A model generated the notes under the pieces. That model worked only from the letters and a program-made list of their open reading frames with translations, made no database searches and was not told where the DNA came from. Shown piece after piece: positions 20,213 through 27,802 of a DNA stretch of 33,691 bases. Origin of the DNA: Niveispirillum lacus (GTDB lineage Bacteria; Pseudomonadota; Alphaproteobacteria; Azospirillales; Azospirillaceae). Location of the stretch: NCBI RefSeq assembly GCF_002251795.1, contig NZ_NOXU01000020.1, positions 1-33,691 on the forward strand, written 5' to 3'. How positions within the stretch are numbered: position 1 is the stretch's first letter; each line of letters begins with the position of its first letter. The position numbers and the translations under genes were made by a program.

Positions 20213-21709
20213 CTAGAGCTTGCGGACCTCCACCAGGAAGCCGCTGAGCTGCTGTGCCAGGTGGCGAGCAGCTTCGCCAAGGCTCAGCGCACTTTCATTG
20301 ACGACCACCGAGCTGCGTCGCGTTTCCGAAGCGGATGCAGTTACCCGCTGGATTGTTGTAGAAACCTCGCTAGTCGCAGCATTTTGCTCCTCAACAGCCG
20401 AGGCAATGGTTGTCGCTACGCCATCCATAGTGCGGATGCTGCCGCTGATCGACCCGATGGCATCCACCGCCTGTGACGTGGCGTTCTGAATGGCCTGGAC
20501 CTGCTCGGAGATATCTTCGGTTGCACGGGCTGTCTGATCGGCAAGCGCCTTCACCTCCGACGCCACAACAGCAAAGCCCTTGCCGGCCTCACCGGCCCGC
20601 GCTGCCTCGATGGTGGCGTTCAATGCCAGGAGATTGGTCTGTTGCGCGATAGATCGGATCAGGGTCACAACCTCACCGATACGACGCGCTGCCTCAGCCA
20701 GCCCGTTGACCTGTTCATTGGAGGCTTCAGCGAGCGCCACCGCCTCACGGCTGAGATAGGTCGACTGGCTGACCTGGCGGGCGATCTCCTGGACCGAATG
20801 GCTGAGCTCCTCGGCGGCGGCCGCCGCCATCGAAACCTGACCATTTGTCTCCTCGGCATTACCGGTCATCGCTCCAGCCGTGTGGGTCAGACCTTCTCCA
20901 TGCTCGATCAACTGGTCCACGATGGCTTTGACGCCGGTCTCGAAATCATCGGCCAAACGCACACGCGCCGTCGCAACGGACCACGTCAGGAGCGGCCCCA
21001 GGTACCGACCGCTCGTTTCTCGGATCGCGCTGATTCGCAGGTCCAAGGTTTCTTCCCCAAGCCGAATTTTAGTCGACCACGGCAGCCGATCAGGATTGGC
21101 AATGATCGACCTCTGATGCGCGGGGTTGCGATGGAACACGTCAATGCTGCTGCCCACCATGTGATCAACCGGGATTGGCAGCAGATGCTCAAGCTCCTTC
21201 AACGTGCGCTGGGATGTATTGTTCATATAAGTGATGATGCCCGTATCCGGCTCCGCAAGCATGACGGCCACGGGCATTTCATCCAGCATGCGCATCAGCT
21301 TCTCACGCTCACGCTCGATACGGACCTTCTCGGTCACGACTTCCCAGGTCAGCATCGCTGCGACATAGCGGTCGCGATCCATCACCGCCGTGATCAACAG
21401 ATCCAGCACCTGATCGCCAATAGTGATCCTGGCCTTGTGCGGAAGATTGCGGGGGTCAGACAGCAGACGGTGCTGATGGGTCGGAACCTTGTGAAAAATG
21501 TCGATGCTTTGCCCTAGCATCCGATCAACAGGCATAGGTAAAACGTGCTCGATCGCCTTCAAGGTTTGACGGGTCGTCGGGTTCATATAGCTGATCTTGA
21601 AGCCATCAAGGTCACACAGCATGACCGCGGTGGGCATCTCCTCAACCATTTGCTCAAAGCGCTTCTTGCCACCCTGCCGGGCACCAACATCCCTCATGAA
21701 GCCCAGCAC
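20213..21709 (-). CDS. Soluble methyl-accepting chemotaxis protein with two tandem PAS domains
   Basis: The 498-residue protein has no membrane segment and so is a cytoplasmic receptor. Two PAS units, residues about 20-135 and 140-252, are clear internal repeats offset by 120 residues: [19 protein letters not shown] versus [19 protein letters not shown], and [17 protein letters not shown] versus [17 protein letters not shown]. The coiled-coil signalling domain follows, with the conserved hairpin tip [20 protein letters not shown] and [16 protein letters not shown] near residues 354-394. The receptor signals through CheA/CheW. The ligand or cofactor is unknown; in this family heme, flavin or small molecules occur. 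No heme-ligand motif is evident to me. The gene stands alone here. Confidence 0.93.
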   Translation of the reverse strand: MLGFMRDVGARQGGKKRFEQMVEEMPTAVMLCDLDGFKISYMNPTTRQTLKAIEHVLPMPVDRMLGQSIDIFHKVPTHQHRLLSDPRNLPHKARITIGDQVLDLLITAVMDRDRYVAAMLTWEVVTEKVRIEREREKLMRMLDEMPVAVMLAEPDTGIITYMNNTSQRTLKELEHLLPIPVDHMVGSSIDVFHRNPAHQRSIIANPDRLPWSTKIRLGEETLDLRISAIRETSGRYLGPLLTWSVATARVRLADDFETGVKAIVDQLIEHGEGLTHTAGAMTGNAEETNGQVSMAAAAAEELSHSVQEIARQVSQSTYLSREAVALAEASNEQVNGLAEAARRIGEVVTLIRSIAQQTNLLALNATIEAARAGEAGKGFAVVASEVKALADQTARATEDISEQVQAIQNATSQAVDAIGSISGSIRTMDGVATTIASAVEEQNAATSEVSTTIQRVTASASETRRSSVVVNESALSLGEAARHLAQQLSGFLVEVRKL

Positions 21710-22026
21710 CTTGGCAACTCCCTACAACAGTAATCAAGATATAACACCTAGGTCGAGATACTGTTCCGTCAACTGGCAATCCGATATGACGCGACGCATG
21801 CCTTGTCGCGACCTAGTCGCCGCCCCCCCATGCTGCACCCGCCAGTCGACCAATGCCGTCGTTTGGTAGTCGTTCCAATTAACGCATGCCCGACGTCGCC
21901 ATGAAGTTATCTGGCGTGAAAAAGTGACCAAAGTATCGGGGTCGTAGGCGTCCGACTTTGATACCCTTGTTAATGGCTGTTGGACTGCCTGGATCGGGAA
22001 CCGACCTGGGCAGGGTGAACTGCAGT
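21710..22026. other. Gap between receptor gene and PAS remnant
   Basis: No gene, RNA or clear repeat is seen in these 317 bp. Minus-strand reading continues the PAS remnant only as unrelated peptide. The stretch may be what is left of the missing signalling domain of the decayed receptor, but I cannot show this. Confidence 0.4.
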
Positions 22027-22500
22027 TCAGCCTTTGCGGCTTGAGTGTACGGCAGCGTGGCAAGTTTCCTCGAAATCGCGGTCAAGTGGCTTGTCTGGAT
22101 AAGCCAGGATTTCGATCTGGGCAGTGATGTCCGTCGCGAAACCTACTACCCCCGCGACACGCCCGTTCGACCCTATTATTGGATTATAGTATCCTTCGAT
22201 CCAAACAACCTTTCCTCCCTTGCCGATTCGCTTGAATTGACCAGTCCGGAACTCTCCGTTTCTCAATGCCTGCCAAAAGGCAACATAGTCAACGCTGCGG
22301 TACTCGGCCGCCTCGACAAACATGCTGTGATGCCGGCCACGTACGTCTGTGAGCGAATATCCCAATAAATCCAAGAATTTCTGATTTGCGTCAAGGATCG
22401 TCCCGTCCAATTGGAACGAAATCACTGCGTGTGAAACATTCAAGGCAGCAACGACTGCCCCGTTTTTATCATGTCGCTTGAGAAAGCCGAAAATGATCAG
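22027..22500 (-). pseudogene. PAS-domain fragment of a chemotaxis receptor
   Basis: The minus strand encodes IIFGFLKRHDKNGAVVAALN followed by a PAS domain (HAVISFQLDGTILDANQKFL, then GYSLTDVRGRHHSMFV, KGGKVVWIEGYYNPI and VVGFATDITAQ). This is the usual N-terminus of Azospirillum-type PAS receptors, which normally begin M-F-G-F. Here the Met position is ATT, with AGGAG upstream, so the start codon looks lost unless CTG 22500, ATT 22494 or TTG 22443 is used. After DITAQ the frame runs into HSSRKG-stop at 22027; the following PAS and signalling domains are missing. A real short PAS protein started at TTG 22443 (138 residues) is a less likely reading. Confidence 0.65.
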
Positions 22501-22921
22501 ATTCTCCTGTATACCTTCGTGTTCCGCTGTCGCCCTGGAATTTAGAACAGAAGACCAATCCGATGTAACGGCAACCCTATAGCCGTCAGTATAGTTTCCG
22601 ATATTGGAAATGTTTCAAAGGCTTTGGCATTGACCGGTCAGTGATGCTTGAATCAGGGAACAGTCATCTATGGTGCTTTGGGGTCAGCGCACGAGCCCGA
22701 CCTAAATGGCAGAGGCCCCCAACCGCCGGATCGAAACAGATATGAATGGTGACCCCATTGCATGCGACGCAGTGGTGGGGCTGATTGCCCAGCAACGCAA
22801 AGACCAGACCTCTAACGGCCTCTATTCTATCCAGAAGCACCCCACAGGTTCCGCCCGCACAGAGGTTGAACCGTCACAGATTTCCCGGTAGCCATCTCCC
22901 AGAACCAACCGGAGAAACCCC
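22501..22921. other. Intergenic region upstream of the nuclease gene
   Basis: No convincing gene is seen. A 61-codon frame at 22706-22891 lacks a ribosome-binding site and any recognisable feature. The last 40 bp contain the Shine-Dalgarno of the nuclease gene. No strong promoter is obvious. Confidence 0.4.
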
Positions 22922-23788
22922 ATGCGCCGCTGCCTGCCGTTCCTTCTCGCCGCCCTTCTCGGCGCCGTGCCCGCAGCGGCGAAGGAAACCAAGATCGCGA
23001 CCTGGAACATGGGCTGGCTGACGCTGCGGGCGGACGAGATCAATGGACCCACTGTCGATCCGAAGCGGGCCGTATACCAGCGCACTGACGCCGATTTCGA
23101 CAGGCTGAAGGCCTATGCCAAGCAACTGGACGCCGACATCGTAGCACTACAGGAGGTCGACACGCTTACGGCCGCCACAAAGGTGTTCGATCCGGCGGAG
23201 TATGACATCGTGCTGGCCGACGAGACGGATTTCCAGAGGGCGGGCTGGGCGGTCCGGAAGACAGTCCGCTACACCCGGATGCCGGACCTGGCGGCACTGG
23301 ACCTGCTTGACGGCAAGCCCCGGTCCCTGAGGAAGGGCGTTGACGTCGTGTTCCACCTGCCGGGCGGGGACGTCCGCGGGCTGTCAGTCCACCTGAAGTC
23401 CGGCTGCTTCAGCCCGAAGAGCCAGAACGACGCCTGCCCGGTGATCGGCGAACAAATGCCGATCCTGTCGGCCTGGATCGACCAGCGCCAGGCCGAAGGG
23501 GCGTCGCTACTGGTCGCCGGCGACTTCAACCGCCGGCTCAACAAGGCCGACCCGCTCTGGCAGATCCTCGACAACGGCCCTGCCCCGCTGGCGCTCGTAA
23601 CTGAGGGCAAGCCCAGCACCTGCTGGTCCGGCGAGTATCCCGACCTGATCGACCACTTGGTCCTGGGCGGCCCGGTGGCGGCCAAGGCCAAGCCCGACAG
23701 CGTCGGGATCCTTGTTTATGCGGAGACAGACCGGGCGGACAAGAAGCGGGTGTCCGACCACTGCCCCGTATCAGTCGAGGTCCGGTGA
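22922..23788 (+). CDS. Exported endonuclease/exonuclease/phosphatase (EEP) family enzyme
   Basis: The 288-residue protein has a signal peptide (residues 1-20, cut after AAA) and a complete EEP active site: Asn29 in TWNMGW, Glu78 in LQEVD, His157 in SVHLKSGC, Asp201 and Asn203 in GDFNRRL, Asp244/His245 in DLIDHLVL and the terminal Ser278-Asp279-His280. These residues bind Mg and hydrolyse phosphodiester bonds in DNase I-like enzymes. It is therefore probably a periplasmic or secreted nuclease or phosphodiesterase; the substrate is not known. Three or more cysteines (163, 172, 234) fit disulfides outside the cytoplasm. GGAG lies 7 bp before ATG 22922. The stop overlaps the start of the next small gene. 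Confidence 0.88.
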   Translation: MRRCLPFLLAALLGAVPAAAKETKIATWNMGWLTLRADEINGPTVDPKRAVYQRTDADFDRLKAYAKQLDADIVALQEVDTLTAATKVFDPAEYDIVLADETDFQRAGWAVRKTVRYTRMPDLAALDLLDGKPRSLRKGVDVVFHLPGGDVRGLSVHLKSGCFSPKSQNDACPVIGEQMPILSAWIDQRQAEGASLLVAGDFNRRLNKADPLWQILDNGPAPLALVTEGKPSTCWSGEYPDLIDHLVLGGPVAAKAKPDSVGILVYAETDRADKKRVSDHCPVSVEVR

Positions 23789-24006
23789 GGGGCCCTCCCC
23801 ACATATCGACGGCCGCGACCTTGATGTTCATTGCCGCTATCGCGGCGTGGGTTGTGGGGGCGGTATGCTTGGCCGTGTCGGCTTTCTGGATGGGGTCGGT
23901 GTTGTTCCCGGCGGGGATTGGCGGCGTGGTGGGCGGCTGGCTGCTCTACCAGCGGAGCATGGAACGGATAGCACGGGACAACGGAGTGGACCTGGGGGAC
24001 CGGTGA
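23785..24006 (+). CDS. Small two-helix membrane protein coupled to the nuclease gene
   Basis: The 73-residue product has two hydrophobic helices (MFIAAIAAWVVGAVCLAVSA, then SVLFPAGIGGVVGGWLLY) and a charged C-terminus. The GTG start at 23785 overlaps the nuclease stop in a GTGA, implying translational coupling; ATG 23824, just before the first helix, is an alternative. Function is unknown. By position it could be an anchor or immunity-like partner of the nuclease, but no sequence evidence supports either. Confidence 0.55.
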   Translation: MRGPPHISTAATLMFIAAIAAWVVGAVCLAVSAFWMGSVLFPAGIGGVVGGWLLYQRSMERIARDNGVDLGDR

Positions 24007-24522
24007 TCGGGACACTGCTAGTCACACGCCTCTGACTTTTGGCGACGAGCCCGCCAAGGCTGGGCAAGGGGCGCTCAGGTTGGATGACGCCCGTGACTCC
24101 GGGAGAGAAGGCCAGCCCATTGAGGATGCCAGCGTCATCGACGCATCGGCCTGCAACATCTTTAACGCGATGCCATGCAGCATGATTTACGTAGTGTCCT
24201 GCAGGATGCATTGCCTCGGGCCGGACAGCCTCCCACTGTTGCTCCGCCAAGGCCCTCGATGTCCATGCGAACGGATCAGCGTCAACCGCTTCTCCGGTGC
24301 CGCTCTTCGCAAGGGGCCTAGGGCGAACGGAAGCGGTAGCAGGGGCGCGAATTGACGGAATCCAGCCCATATGCGAGCCTGCGCCATTGAGACAAGTTAA
24401 TAGATCCACAACGCCGATGTCGAACTTATGGCGGGCGCGAACCATATCGGTAACCTGGAGCGATGTGGTAAGGAGACTGAGATCGTGAACCCCAACGCAC
24501 ACCCCGTGGAGAGGCTGATCCG
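24007..24522. other. Intergenic region upstream of the DprA-like cassette
   Basis: No gene or RNA is recognised in these 516 bp. Open frames on both strands lack ribosome-binding sites and family features. The GGAGAGG just before 24523 is the ribosome-binding site of the cassette's first gene. Base composition is less GC-rich toward 24400, which may hold the promoter. Confidence 0.4.
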
Positions 24523-25410
24523 ATGCGGCTTGCGCTGAGTGACGACGGCCCCGCCCTCTCCCCGATTTCGCCGCTTCGCGAGATGGGGGCCTACGAGGCC
24601 CTGTGGCTGGAAAAGGGTGCCACGTTCAAGACGCTTGCGGAGAAGTTCGCCACCGACCCTAGTGCCCTGCCCTCGGACTTCGTCAGCCCAGGAACCGCGG
24701 ACCAGTGCGCCGCCGAGGTCATGAAGCGGCTCAAGCATGCCGGCGTCCACCAGTTCGGCGTCCGCATCCACCATGCCGGCGACTACCCTGCCAAGCTTCG
24801 CGACGCCAGGCATCCCGTTGAGATGCTCTATTTCCGCGGAACCTGGGAGATCAGCGAAACGCGGTGCATGGCCGTGGTCGGTAGCCGGCAGGCCTCTGAC
24901 GACGGCGTCAGGCGGGCGGAGAGGTTGGCGCGCGAGCTGGTCGGGCGCGGTTTCACGGTCGTGTCGGGCCTGGCCAAGGGGATCGACGCCGCCGCGCACA
25001 ACGCAGCCATCGCGGCGGGCGGGCGCACAATCGCCGTCGTCGGTACGCCGTTGGGCACGTGCTACCCGAAGGAGCACGCCGGGCTGCAGGAAGAGATCGC
25101 CAAGCGGCACCTGGTCATCTCCCAGGTCCCGGTGCTGCGCTACTCGAAGCAGGGCCCCCCGCAGAACCGGCTCTTCTTCCCGGAGCGGAACATCACGATG
25201 AGCGCGCTGACTGAGGGGACCATCATCGTCGAGGCCGGCGAGACCTCGGGAACGCTCACGCAGGCCCGCGCCGCACTCCACCAGGGGCGGAAGCTGTTCA
25301 TCCTGGATTCCTGCTTCCACCGGAAGGACATCACTTGGCCGGCCCGGTTCGAGGCGGAGGGCGCAATCCGCGTGCGGACGCCCGACGACATCTGGAGCGC
25401 CCTTGGCTGA
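24523..25410 (+). CDS. DprA/SMF-like Rossmann-fold protein (cassette gene 1)
   Basis: The 295-residue protein has the DprA core: VVGSR (118-122), VVSGLAKGIDAAAHNAA (147-163), TIAVVGTPLGTCYP (169-182), FPERN (219-223) and an SGTLTQARAALHQGRKLF block (242-259). Housekeeping DprA loads RecA on incoming single-stranded DNA. This protein lacks the C-terminal winged-helix domain, and its N-terminal 100 residues are unlike the usual SAM-like domain, so it is probably a specialised relative. GGAGAGG precedes ATG 24523. Its stop overlaps the start of the phosphoribosyltransferase gene by 8 bp. The core may bind a nucleotide or nucleic acid. A role in defence or signalling is inferred from context. Confidence 0.85.
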   Translation: MRLALSDDGPALSPISPLREMGAYEALWLEKGATFKTLAEKFATDPSALPSDFVSPGTADQCAAEVMKRLKHAGVHQFGVRIHHAGDYPAKLRDARHPVEMLYFRGTWEISETRCMAVVGSRQASDDGVRRAERLARELVGRGFTVVSGLAKGIDAAAHNAAIAAGGRTIAVVGTPLGTCYPKEHAGLQEEIAKRHLVISQVPVLRYSKQGPPQNRLFFPERNITMSALTEGTIIVEAGETSGTLTQARAALHQGRKLFILDSCFHRKDITWPARFEAEGAIRVRTPDDIWSALG

Positions 25411-26053
25411 CCAAATCCGCCTAAGGGAGATCGACGAGAGCAACCGTGATGACCATTCCAGGCTAACGGCGGACGACGTTTGCTATTTCCTGTTCGAGTA
25501 TACCTCCCGCAAAGGATACTCGTTCAGCACGACGAACCAGCTAATTTCGAACCTGAAGAAGAAGCCGAGCGGGGCCGGTCGTCCTGGGTACCAGTACAAG
25601 GCGCACGCGATCCGGGAGTGCGCCGCCTACCTCACGGAAGCGCTGAATCCCAAATGGCTGGCCAAGGCCACGCTGGTTCCCGTCCCATGTTCGAAGGCGA
25701 AGGACCATCCTGACTTCGACGACAGGGTTGAGCGAATTTGCAGGTCCATCGGGCCGTCGCGGCCCGATGTTCGGGCGCTGATCGTCCAGACCGAGTCAAC
25801 CGATGCCTCCCATGAGGTCGGAGACGGTGATAGAACGACGGTGGAGGAGCTGCTGGAGATATACCGGATCGACGAGGCGCTGGCGGACCCACCGCCATCG
25901 GTCATCGCGATCGTCGACGACGTCTTGACCGTCGGTACCCACTACAGGGCGATGCACACAAAGCTGTCAGAGCGCTTTCCCGGCGTGCGGATTGTTGGCG
26001 TGTTCATAGCCCGCCGAATATTCCCGACAATCACCTTTGAGAATTTGGAGTGA
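25403..26053 (+). CDS. Phosphoribosyltransferase-like protein (cassette gene 2)
   Basis: The 216-residue protein contains a clear PRPP-binding loop, VIAIVDDVLTVGTHYRAM (167-184), with the paired acidic residues and the T-x-G-T turn of type I phosphoribosyltransferases, and an upstream strand LVPVPCSKAKDHPDFDDR (91-108) like the ComF/PRTase fold. The enzyme would transfer from, or bind, phosphoribosyl pyrophosphate; the base is unknown. The start is TTG 25403, preceded by GGAG inside gene 1, giving an 8-bp overlap. Its own stop overlaps the GTG of gene 3. Pairing of a ComF-like PRTase with a DprA-like protein echoes competence genes but is organised as a dedicated operon here. Confidence 0.82.
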   Translation: MADQIRLREIDESNRDDHSRLTADDVCYFLFEYTSRKGYSFSTTNQLISNLKKKPSGAGRPGYQYKAHAIRECAAYLTEALNPKWLAKATLVPVPCSKAKDHPDFDDRVERICRSIGPSRPDVRALIVQTESTDASHEVGDGDRTTVEELLEIYRIDEALADPPPSVIAIVDDVLTVGTHYRAMHTKLSERFPGVRIVGVFIARRIFPTITFENLE

Positions 26054-26943
26054 GCACGGCTGCTCCACAGGTACCCGAGGGAAAAGGTATCACCCGGGTT
26101 CGCGCGTCGTGGAAAGGGCGCGTGATCGACTGGAAGGACCCGTCGACATGGGTGCCGGCGTTCTCGAGGTGGGTCAGCCCGTATCTCAACGACCGAGGCA
26201 TACGCCATCTGAATGCCCTTGGGCCCAAAAGGCTTCACTGGGACGATCCCGACTGGCGTACCCGCATAGCCCAGCAAGCATTCAGGATAGATGTCGAGGA
26301 AGTTGGCACCCGACTTGGCAGCGCCCTGAAACCGGCGTTCGTCGAGACGCACCACGGCTGCCTGACGGCCGATGCTGGCACGTATCTTCGGCTCGGCCTC
26401 CTCAGGAACGACCCCGACAGGCTGGAGGAAGAAGTGCGGCGGATGGTCCGGGAGGAGGACGCGTTCGCGAGGTTCAGGCCGGACATTGAGGCGCGGATCG
26501 CCCGGAATCCCCACAGGAACGGCGACGCGGGCCGCCTTTACCTCGCCCTTGACGACCGGGCCCTCGTCGAGAAGGCTGGGCACTACCTGATCTATGGCAG
26601 CGAATGGGTCGTAGGCGTCCTCGGCGCATGTGAGGAACTGCGCGGTCGGGGAACACCCACGCTGGTAAAGGTGAGGCTGCCGCTGTCGGCAGCGAGCGAG
26701 TACGACAGGAGGGAGCTTGCGGAGGCGCTGCTCCAGGAATGGACCCGCATCAAGGTCAACCGGCCAAACGATGTCCCGGTGACAACCCTCGACTTCATTC
26801 TGCGCGCCGACGTGCCGCCAGCGTGGGTTACCGGCCACAGCCATCCCGAACGGGTGCGCGACACCCTCCTCCACTTGGGCTTCCGCCACTACCCCGATGC
26901 CGCTTGCCGGGAGTGCAGGCAGGAGCCGCGCCCCCCTGATTGA
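26050..26943 (+). CDS. Unrecognised protein, possible ADP-ribosyltransferase-like (cassette gene 3)
   Basis: I do not recognise this 297-residue protein as a named family. Its middle contains FVETHHGCLTADAGTYLRLG (98-116), GRLYLALDDRALVEKAGHYL (161-180) and IYGSEWVVGVLGA (181-193). An H-G-x motif followed by a small-residue/Tyr strand and then Y-G-S-E resembles the H...Y/S...E order of ADP-ribosyltransferase folds; this is a tentative reading. The C-terminus has a CREC pair (286-289). The GTG start overlaps the previous stop as GTGA, so all three cassette genes are translationally coupled. Soluble, no signal peptide. In a defence setting it would be the effector candidate. Confidence 0.6.
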   Translation: MSTAAPQVPEGKGITRVRASWKGRVIDWKDPSTWVPAFSRWVSPYLNDRGIRHLNALGPKRLHWDDPDWRTRIAQQAFRIDVEEVGTRLGSALKPAFVETHHGCLTADAGTYLRLGLLRNDPDRLEEEVRRMVREEDAFARFRPDIEARIARNPHRNGDAGRLYLALDDRALVEKAGHYLIYGSEWVVGVLGACEELRGRGTPTLVKVRLPLSAASEYDRRELAEALLQEWTRIKVNRPNDVPVTTLDFILRADVPPAWVTGHSHPERVRDTLLHLGFRHYPDAACRECRQEPRPPD

Positions 26944-27398
26944 CGGGTCCCCGCGTCGGTCGCGGCGGCAACGTCTCCACAGCTTGGACAGGGACGGCGG
27001 CCAGCCTGGCCGGAACCCGGCCCGGACCCGGTTTTGTTGATGGAAGGCCACGGCGAAAGGAGAAAGAGCGACAATATGCCAGCAATGGCAGGGAGTTACC
27101 GTAGTTGATGGGTAGTTGATTGAATCTGGTCGCGCCCAGGCCCCACCCTGGTCCGCCGAAGAGTCCCAATCCTACCGCCAGGTCCGACCGGCAGGGCTGG
27201 CGGGGCGCAACAGGCAAAGCCACGGCACACCGGGTCGCTGAGCCTGCCCCTTGGGGACCAGGATAGTTGACGGCGAGGAATCGCTCGGCACTCCCGTCAC
27301 CGCATTTGTGTTTCCAAACAACCTGTTACGGTAGTTGACGGGTAGTTGATGGCACGGACGACAGTCGTCCCCTTCCCCCCGTACTCCCAGCCCCCATC
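26944..27398. other. Intergenic region between convergent gene groups, with direct repeats
   Basis: No gene is seen. A 28-bp sequence, GTTACC plus GTAGTTGATG plus GGTAGTTGATTG, occurs at 27095-27122 and again, 25 of 28 identical, at 27325-27352, exactly 230 bp apart. Each copy contains two tandem GTAGTTGA units; a further single TAGTTGACGG lies at 27264-27273. These could be protein-binding sites or traces of a recombination event. No clear terminator hairpin was found for the cassette. Confidence 0.7.
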
Positions 27399-27779
27399 CT
27401 ATTCCGAGGGCTCGATCCATGGATCCCTGCCGTCCCTGATCGCGAACACGTCGGCCGGGTGGAACTCAAGCAGCGCGGCGGCCTGGAACGCAGCTACCTT
27501 GAGGTGCCGCTCCAGCCTCACCGCCGCCGCGAGGAACAGGCCCGTCCTCTTGTCGCTCCCAAGGAAGAACCGCAAGTCGTACGGTTCGGAATCCTGCAGG
27601 ATGCGGGAAAGGATGCTGCGCTGCAGGAGCGAGAGCTCCCCGCCCCTGCCCCCGTCGACGGCGGCGATCACCGCCAGGACCTCCCTCGCATCCGGCTGCT
27701 CCGGGCTGCGGACGCCGACGGCCTGCACGATGCGCGACAGGCGGCGTTTCTCGCCTGACGAAAGACTTTCCAGTTCCAT
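27399..27779 (-). CDS. Small hypothetical protein coupled to the AAA+ gene
   Basis: The 126-residue, probably helical protein starts MELESLSSGEKRRLSRIVQA and has no signal peptide or membrane segment. I recognise no family. A very strong ribosome-binding site (AGGAGGG) lies 4 bp or so before ATG 27779. It begins 23 bp after the AAA+ ATPase stop, so the two form an operon. It may be the partner or adaptor of the ATPase. Confidence 0.7.
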   Translation of the reverse strand: MELESLSSGEKRRLSRIVQAVGVRSPEQPDAREVLAVIAAVDGGRGGELSLLQRSILSRILQDSEPYDLRFFLGSDKRTGLFLAAAVRLERHLKVAAFQAAALLEFHPADVFAIRDGRDPWIEPSE

Positions 27780-27802
27780 GGTTCCCTCCTCGCGCCGCGT
27801 GG

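Noticed and set aside
23837-24502. 221-codon open frame on the minus strand downstream of the nuclease
   Set aside because: It overlaps the small membrane protein gene, has no ribosome-binding site and a Pro/Arg-rich end typical of antisense in GC-rich DNA.
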